A stretch of DNA of 26,108 bases from a virus: the IMG/VR virus record IMGVR_UViG_3300028364_000128, positions 1 to 26,108 of that record; one strand, given 5' to 3'. Positions 21,913 through 26,108 of the stretch are shown in pieces. The stretch's first letter is position 1. Each line of letters starts with the position of its first letter. Below the pieces are notes generated by a model. The model was not told the origin of the DNA and did no database searches. It saw only the letters and a list, made by a program, of their open reading frames with translations. Position numbers and translations under genes: made by a program.

Positions 21913-21960
21913 TTTTCCCCAGTTTCTACACCTTGCGTAACTATTTACACAAGGTATAAT
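21911..21960 (+). promoter_or_regulatory. Promoter and operator upstream of the SSB-like gene
   Basis: TTGCGT (21933-21938), 16 bases and a perfect TATAAT (21955-21960) form a sigma70-like promoter. Across it ACCTTGCGTAA (21930-21940) and TTACACAAGGT (21945-21955) form an inverted repeat with one mismatch and a 4-base centre, so a dimeric regulator could block both elements. AGTTTTCCCCAG lies just upstream (21911-21922) and ATTTACACA (21943-21951) is one base from a DnaA box. This allows extra expression of the last three genes of the operon. Confidence 0.6.
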
Positions 21961-22008
21961 ATACCAGTTCGATATTACATAAAAGTTTGATAATAAATTG
22001 ATAAAAAT

Positions 22009-22830
22009 ATGGCAAAGAAAAAAGAAGTAGCAGTCAGTAATGAGGATATTCTCGCTCAGTTAGGTGAGAGCTTCCCCGCTCCTGAAGTTGCTCCAAAGAT
22101 TATCCTCCCAAGACTTGGAATGTTTAGTCAGGATGTTACAAAAAAGGTTAATAAGAAAATCACTGTTATTCATTCAGAGGGAGATTTCTACATCGAACAG
22201 GAGTCTGAAGAAAAAAACAGTGACGGAAAGTTTATTTGGGAAAAGGAAGAGATTGGTAGTGAGATTGAGGCTATCGTTTTATATAAGCGAAAGCAGTTGC
22301 AGATGTATGACGAGACAACAGAGGAGTACACATCATCGCCGGTATTTGATACTGATGAAGAGGTGGTTCCATTGTTTTGCAATCGTAAGGAAGTGAATCG
22401 AGGAACGTCTGAGGACCTTATTGCTCAGTACCAGTACCAAGATAAGGATGGCAGAACTCGATCCAGTCTTGCTGAGGATACTATTTTGTACATCATGTAC
22501 GAGAAAGATATCTACCAGTTTAACTTGCGTGGATCGTCTAAGTGGTCATTCTCTAATTTTGAACGTGACCTTCGAGGGAAGCCTGTTCCATCTGTTGTCA
22601 CCCACATGAAAGGGGAGCATATGGAAAAAGGAAAGATTATTTGGTCTAAGACCATCTTCTCAGAGGTTCGCAATCTAAATAGTTCAGAGCTTGCTAATGT
22701 TCTTGATGAGGTTCAAAAAATTAAGAACTCTATTGCCCTCGAAAAGAAGCAATACCAAAACATTAAAAAGATTGAAAAGAAAGGCGCTAAGGATCTTGGT
22801 TCAGGAGACGATGGATTCGGAGGTCTCTAG
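22009..22830 (+). CDS. SSB-like/DNA-metabolism protein with acidic C-terminus
   Basis: A 273-residue protein. The body is beta-rich with charged loops (residues 30-210), then a helix of Lys/Glu (residues about 225-260), and the last ten residues are GSGDDGFGGL, an acidic hydrophobic-ended tail like those of single-strand-binding proteins that recruit partners. Location between the nuclease and helicase genes and high copy implied by its own promoter fit an SSB. No canonical OB-fold signature is visible by eye, so the function is inferred from the tail and context. The leader AAATTGATAAAAAT-ATG is SD-free. Confidence 0.5.
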   Translation: MAKKKEVAVSNEDILAQLGESFPAPEVAPKIILPRLGMFSQDVTKKVNKKITVIHSEGDFYIEQESEEKNSDGKFIWEKEEIGSEIEAIVLYKRKQLQMYDETTEEYTSSPVFDTDEEVVPLFCNRKEVNRGTSEDLIAQYQYQDKDGRTRSSLAEDTILYIMYEKDIYQFNLRGSSKWSFSNFERDLRGKPVPSVVTHMKGEHMEKGKIIWSKTIFSEVRNLNSSELANVLDEVQKIKNSIALEKKQYQNIKKIEKKGAKDLGSGDDGFGGL

Positions 22831-22869
22831 TTCGTGTTTATACTCTGCCCTTTATGAGGGGGTAGCGAT

Positions 22870-24192
22870 ATGAATATGAATGTCCCATTGTACGATCATG
22901 CTAAAAAAATAGTTGACGAGAACAGAGCAAAGACTGGCCTATTTCTTGGCACAGGTTCGACCAAGACTCGTATCGCTCTGTGCCTCGCTCGTGGCAGGAT
23001 ATTGATTGTTGTACCTAAGTTTCAACGTGACGACCGCAATTGGCAGAAGGAAGTTATCAAGGTCCAAAAGAGTGAGCCTCGGTTCAACCCTGACATCACT
23101 GTGGTATCCAAGGAGGACTTCAGGCGTGACCATAAAAAGCTAGGGTATTTTGACACACTGATTGTCGATGAGGCTAGGAAGATGCTCGGCGTGTCTACTG
23201 CAGAGCGTACCTCTAATAAAATAAAATACCCAAAGACATCTACTTTTTTTGATTCTCTTAATTGGTATGTCAAAGAACATGACCCCAAGAGGCTTTACCT
23301 TTGTGATGCCAATATCGACAAGACTCCACTCACTGTTTTTGCTGCAGGTATCATCTTTGGCCGCAAGTGGAACTACTTTGATTTCAAAGATATTTTTTAT
23401 ACTTCTTATCGCCTTCCTGGCGCTTTCTACGATGTGTGGCAAGTGAGGGATGGTGAGGCTATAAAGGAACGTCTAGCAGGGTTTGTCCGGAGTCTCGGAC
23501 ATGTCGGTCGCCTGCAGGATTGGAATGATGTCCCTGAGCAAAACTTTAAGGAACATTATATTGATCTTACCGCTAAGCAGATTGCCAAAATAAAAGATAT
23601 CAAGCTCGATTTCCCGGATCCTCGCGTTTATGTGCAAAAGGTGCATCAGATAGAGAATGGTATTTTGATTGGTAACGAGTTTACTCCGGATGAGGTGATT
23701 GGCACCAACAAAATGGATGCTATCCTAGACTACTCCGATGAGTTTCCACAGCTTATTGTTGTGGCCCTTTTTACTAAGCAAATTGAGGAGATTGAAAAGT
23801 TTCTTAAAAAGAACGGAAAGAACGTCATCACGCTCAGTGGTAAAACTAAAATTAAACATCGTGCCAATATTATGGATCGGGCGCGTGCAGCAAAGAACTG
23901 TGTTTTTCTGGTGCAGTCCTCTATCACCTATGGTTGGGAGCTAAAGGATTACCCTTGTATCGTATTTGCGAGTCGGTCGTACTTCTATGATGACTACGAT
24001 CAGGCCCAGGGTCGCGTACAGCGAGCCGATAAGATAAAGAGGAACATGTACGTGAATCTAATCTCAAAGCCTCGCTACGAGCGAATTCAGGGCAAGAAAG
24101 TGGTATTAAACGACTCTGACCAGTCGGTGCATAATAGTTTATTAAAAAAAGAAAGTTTTTCAGAAGCCAAATATGCAAAAAAAAGAAGCTAG
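22870..24192 (+). CDS. SF2 helicase (SNF2/DEAD-like)
   Basis: A 440-residue superfamily 2 helicase. Walker A-like GTGSTKT at residues 27-33, motif II DEAR at 100-103 (Arg in place of the usual His or Asp), and a C-terminal part with QAQGRVQRADK containing Q378, G381, R382 and R385 (motif VI). It remodels or unwinds DNA during phage replication, recombination or repair. GAGGGGG at 22856-22862 gives it an SD seven bases before the ATG, unlike most neighbours. It overlaps the nuclease gene by 20 bases, so the two proteins may act together. Confidence 0.85.
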   Translation: MNMNVPLYDHAKKIVDENRAKTGLFLGTGSTKTRIALCLARGRILIVVPKFQRDDRNWQKEVIKVQKSEPRFNPDITVVSKEDFRRDHKKLGYFDTLIVDEARKMLGVSTAERTSNKIKYPKTSTFFDSLNWYVKEHDPKRLYLCDANIDKTPLTVFAAGIIFGRKWNYFDFKDIFYTSYRLPGAFYDVWQVRDGEAIKERLAGFVRSLGHVGRLQDWNDVPEQNFKEHYIDLTAKQIAKIKDIKLDFPDPRVYVQKVHQIENGILIGNEFTPDEVIGTNKMDAILDYSDEFPQLIVVALFTKQIEEIEKFLKKNGKNVITLSGKTKIKHRANIMDRARAAKNCVFLVQSSITYGWELKDYPCIVFASRSYFYDDYDQAQGRVQRADKIKRNMYVNLISKPRYERIQGKKVVLNDSDQSVHNSLLKKESFSEAKYAKKRS

Positions 24193-24565
24193 CTTTAGCA
24201 CACAGTTTGGTCACTATCTCATGTCCGGGAGATTCAAAAGTCCTTGGGGACCTACCGAGCTTAAGGACACAAGGGGTAAGGAACGTTTTCCTTTCAAGGA
24301 GTTAAAGGAGGCTCAGGTCAATCACCTCCTGGCCTGTACTACTAAGAAAGGTATTGTTATGCGAACTATTGGCGCTACCGGCATCCCCGACCTGTGTCCA
24401 TATAAGAATTCCCCGGCGTACGTTGCAATCAAGTATCCCAAGGAGTTTTTTATAATTGGCATCAACACGTACGTCCTGGAGCGCGGACGATCTAAATCAA
24501 AATCTCTCACTAGGGAGAGGGCAAGGGATATTTGTATCAAAAGTGTTCGAACTAAGTCTTACTAA
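24173..24565 (+). CDS. Holliday-junction-resolvase-like PD-(D/E)XK nuclease
   Basis: A 130-residue protein. The catalytic E-x-K is seen in TELKDTRG, followed by FPFKELKEAQVNHL and AYVAIKYPKEFFIIGI, the pattern of phage endonucleases related to RecU/Hjc resolvases. It is the last gene of the replication operon and follows a helicase, as resolvases often do. It would cut branched DNA and help produce linear concatemers for packaging. The first acidic residue of the motif is not obvious by eye. A 14-bp hairpin begins in its last codons (24554-24596). Confidence 0.72.
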   Translation: MQKKEASFSTQFGHYLMSGRFKSPWGPTELKDTRGKERFPFKELKEAQVNHLLACTTKKGIVMRTIGATGIPDLCPYKNSPAYVAIKYPKEFFIIGINTYVLERGRSKSKSLTRERARDICIKSVRTKSY

Positions 24566-24596
24566 AAAACCCCTTGCGGAGATTTTAGTAAGACTT
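24554..24596. repeat. Perfect 14-bp inverted repeat at the end of the replication operon
   Basis: 24554-24567 and 24583-24596 are perfect 14-base complements with a 15-base loop. The repeat starts in the resolvase C-terminus and includes its stop. No T-run follows on the plus strand, so it is an atypical terminator; it may instead stabilise the transcript end or be a protein-binding site. Confidence 0.7.
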
Positions 24597-24631
24597 TATA
24601 AAACAGGAGTCGAGAACTGTTCTGTAAATGG

Positions 24632-24657
24632 CCGATAGCCAATTTTAATACTATCGG
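24632..24657. terminator. Possible bidirectional terminator
   Basis: CCGATAG (24632-24638) and CTATCGG (24651-24657) form a perfect 7-bp stem with a 12-base A/T loop, followed by TTAATTATATT. It lies between the converging resolvase and endolysin genes, a usual place for a terminator, though the T-run is weak. Confidence 0.45.
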
Positions 24658-24673
24658 TTAATTATATTATATA

Positions 24674-25330
24674 CTACTTTCGTGCGAGGTCTGCGAGGAA
24701 GTCTGCTGTTCGTGCAGAGAGTTCTTTTATTTGTCGCCACAGTCCTGCAAATTGGATTGCATTGATTTTATCAAGGTGGGGAAGTGGGTCTACCGCTCCG
24801 AAGTATCCATTTGATTGTAGGATGTTTGAGAACCTTCTTATTGATCCATCCTCTCTCCATGTAACATTCACAGGTTTTATTTCTAGGTGCAAGTGTACAC
24901 CTGTTGAGTAGCCTGTTGATCCACAATAACCAATTAAGTCGCCCACCTTTACTTTCTGACCTACCTTCACACTATTAGCCCAGAAGTGCCAGTTTCTTAT
25001 CTTAAAGTGTTCTTGCTTTCCAGTTTCAGGACAGAAGTACTTTTCTTGCGTTATAATTCCCACACCTAGCCCTCTAGCCTCCTCGGTTGATACTTCTGCT
25101 ATCACACCTGTTTGAGCAGCGTAGCAAGGCTCCCAGCTCGTAGCATGCAAGTCTAGTCCGTTGTGTCCTTTCATTCTTGAGTACACTGATCTGTATCCAT
25201 CTGGAGGATTGTGACCATCACATAAAATGATTCTATTACTTGTTGATGCGTTTGGGATGCACGCAAGATTCTCGCCAAACTTTTGATGAATAATTTGTCT
25301 TCGCACAGGATTGAGTAAAAATTTCTTCAT
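24674..25330 (-). CDS. M23-family peptidase endolysin
   Basis: A 218-residue protein with the LytM/M23 zinc-peptidase pattern: H56-x3-D60 (HNGLD), a VKVGQKVKVGDLIGYCGSTG loop (about residues 121-140) and H146-x-H148 (HLHLE). It cleaves peptide cross-links in peptidoglycan. The N-terminus is basic and lacks a clear signal peptide, so exit needs the holins upstream. The C-terminal 40 residues may be a helical cell-wall-binding or stabilising part. A virion-associated lysin is less likely because it lies next to holin genes. The start is SD-free (AATAAT-ATG), one base after the upstream stop. Confidence 0.9.
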   Translation of the reverse strand: MKKFLLNPVRRQIIHQKFGENLACIPNASTSNRIILCDGHNPPDGYRSVYSRMKGHNGLDLHATSWEPCYAAQTGVIAEVSTEEARGLGVGIITQEKYFCPETGKQEHFKIRNWHFWANSVKVGQKVKVGDLIGYCGSTGYSTGVHLHLEIKPVNVTWREDGSIRRFSNILQSNGYFGAVDPLPHLDKINAIQFAGLWRQIKELSARTADFLADLARK

Positions 25331-25331
25331 A

Positions 25332-25430
25332 TTATTGAATTAGACTAATAACTGATAATGCAAAAAGCCACACGAGTATCCAAAAGGCTATCCTACGCAC
25401 TCTTCTTTTTATTGGTTGATTTGGTTTCAT
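25332..25430 (-). CDS. 32-aa single-membrane-helix protein of the lysis cassette
   Basis: ATG 25430 opens a 32-residue frame ending at TAA 25332-25334, with a basic start (KPNQPIKRRVRR in outline) and a membrane helix (IAFWILVWLFALSVISLI). By the positive-inside rule the N-terminus is in the cytoplasm. Both ends are in the TAA-T-ATG form shared by the neighbours, strong support for a real gene. It may be an accessory holin, antiholin or spanin-like component. Confidence 0.6.
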   Translation of the reverse strand: MKPNQPIKRRVRRIAFWILVWLFALSVISLIQ

Positions 25431-25431
25431 A

Positions 25432-25794
25432 TTATTGTGTTAATGCTGTAAATGCTAACGCACCTATGATTGCAGTTGTGAGAACTGTGGTGATGATAGA
25501 TTGTGCAATGCTACCCCATTTAATAGTACCTCCAACAATATGGTCTTTTACGGTTTTTTCTAGCTCTTTAAAGTCTTCTTTACTTGCTTTGGTATCAATG
25601 CGAGTATTTGCACCTAAAAATCTCCCGTCCATTTCTACTTGGAGATTATTCATCTTACTTTCAATCTCCGTTCGTGGCATATATCCCTCAAGCAAAATCT
25701 TCAAAGCTGCTTTAATTTCCGACATGTCACCTTTAATATAGGTGATGTCTTGCATTATTAGTGCTATGTCTTTGTTATCACGATCGTCAGACAT
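25432..25794 (-). CDS. XhlA-like holin-accessory membrane protein
   Basis: A 120-residue protein with an acidic helical N-terminal part (residues 1-90, coiled-coil pattern IMQDITYIKGDMSEIKAAL) and one C-terminal membrane helix (IITTVLTTAIIGALAFTAL, residues about 100-118). This layout resembles XhlA/hemolysin-type proteins of Bacillus phages that work with a holin. It lies between the holin and the endolysin. Recognised by layout, not by a diagnostic motif. Confidence 0.65.
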   Translation of the reverse strand: MSDDRDNKDIALIMQDITYIKGDMSEIKAALKILLEGYMPRTEIESKMNNLQVEMDGRFLGANTRIDTKASKEDFKELEKTVKDHIVGGTIKWGSIAQSIITTVLTTAIIGALAFTALTQ

Positions 25795-25795
25795 G

Positions 25796-25993
25796 TTATT
25801 TATTATTGAGGAACTTAGTGATTTCGCTAGCGATTAATCCGAGAAATACAAGTGTCCCTGTATTCACTACGATATTCCAGTCTAATTGAAAGATATCACC
25901 TGTTGATGTTACATATGCGATTATAGCCACAAAAGCCATACCTCCTGCTCGCCATAGTAATGATTTTATTCTGTGTGTTAGTTGTGTGTTCAT
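25796..25993 (-). CDS. Holin with two membrane helices
   Basis: A 65-residue protein with a basic N-terminus (NTQLTHRIKSLLWR), a first membrane helix (GGMAFVAIIAYVTST, residues about 17-31), a short loop with Asp and Asn, and a second helix (VNTGTLVFLGLIASEIT, residues about 43-59), ending in KFLNNK. Size and two-helix layout fit class II-like holins that open the membrane for the endolysin. It lies upstream of the XhlA-like and endolysin genes on the same message. Confidence 0.75.
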   Translation of the reverse strand: MNTQLTHRIKSLLWRAGGMAFVAIIAYVTSTGDIFQLDWNIVVNTGTLVFLGLIASEITKFLNNK

Positions 25994-26000
25994 ATTATTC

Positions 26001-26108
26001 TTAGTTAATGATTAGTCCTCTTAATGTCGCTGTATCAATTACAGAGTCCTCTAGTCCTGCCTCGTATAGTTCTGCGATCGTTAAGTCCTCGTTACTTCCT
26101 GCGTTTGT
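26001..26108 (-). CDS. C-terminal end of an unknown gene (cut by window edge)
   Basis: The minus strand is open from the right edge to TAA 26001-26003, giving 35 residues including AELYEAGLEDSVIDTATLRGLIIN. The holin leader follows seven bases later. It is the end of a gene in the late/lysis direction, perhaps a tail or fibre protein, but too short to identify. Confidence 0.6.
   Translation of the reverse strand, partial: TNAGSNEDLTIAELYEAGLEDSVIDTATLRGLIIN

Noticed and set aside
24554-24657. Phage attachment site
   Set aside because: Two hairpins lie here but no integrase gene, tRNA fragment or arm-type repeats are present.

Overview
The window is a stretch of a double-stranded DNA tailed-phage genome. 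It contains small and large terminase, portal, scaffold, HK97-type capsid, neck and fibre genes, a holin/endolysin cassette and a PrimPol-VapE replication module. I see no integrase, CI-like repressor, rRNA or tRNA, and no DNA polymerase. TGA, TAA and TAG all end genes, so the standard bacterial code applies. The host is unresolved. Most starts lack a Shine-Dalgarno (SD) sequence and follow A/T-rich leaders, often AATAATATG, as in Bacteroidota and some other lineages, yet the best promoters are sigma70-like (TTGnnn-17-TATAAT).

Layout. (1) 14202 down to 1, minus strand: a late operon. It starts at a probable leaderless promoter, then has three small unknown genes, a ParB-methyltransferase fusion, TerS, TerL, two small zinc-finger proteins, portal, two small unknowns, scaffold, capsid, a coiled-coil protein, a neck adaptor, a 633-aa virion protein and a fibre-like protein cut by the left edge. 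(2) 14203-14793: a gene-free control region with ten copies of GGTRTGCAA, a DnaA-box match, a five-run G-quadruplex motif and hairpins; it is the best origin candidate. (3) 14794-15512, plus strand: very short genes plus an HNH endonuclease. (4) 17661 down to 15499, minus strand: an early operon of small genes ending in a compact C5-cytosine methyltransferase, driven by a near-consensus promoter. (5) 17897-24565, plus strand: PrimPol-VapE primase-helicase, PIF1-like helicase, PD-(D/E)XK nuclease, SSB-like protein, SF2 helicase and a Holliday-junction-resolvase-like nuclease. (6) 26108 down to 24674, minus strand: C-terminal end of an unknown gene, holin, XhlA-like protein, a tiny membrane protein and an M23 endolysin.

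How it fits together. Modules 3 and 4 converge near 15.5 kb and modules 5 and 6 converge near 24.6 kb. Divergent control regions lie at 14.2-14.8 kb and 17.7-17.9 kb. With no polymerase in view, replication probably uses the phage PrimPol-helicase with host polymerase. The late operon leaves on the left and a same-strand operon ending in lysis genes enters on the right, so on a circular map the two could be one transcription unit.

The most interesting parts are the iteron/G-quadruplex region, the motifs shared between three control regions, the SD-free start context, and several genes under 60 codons found by reading both strands (59-aa and 52-aa Cys proteins, 49-aa, 46-aa, 39-aa and 32-aa products).
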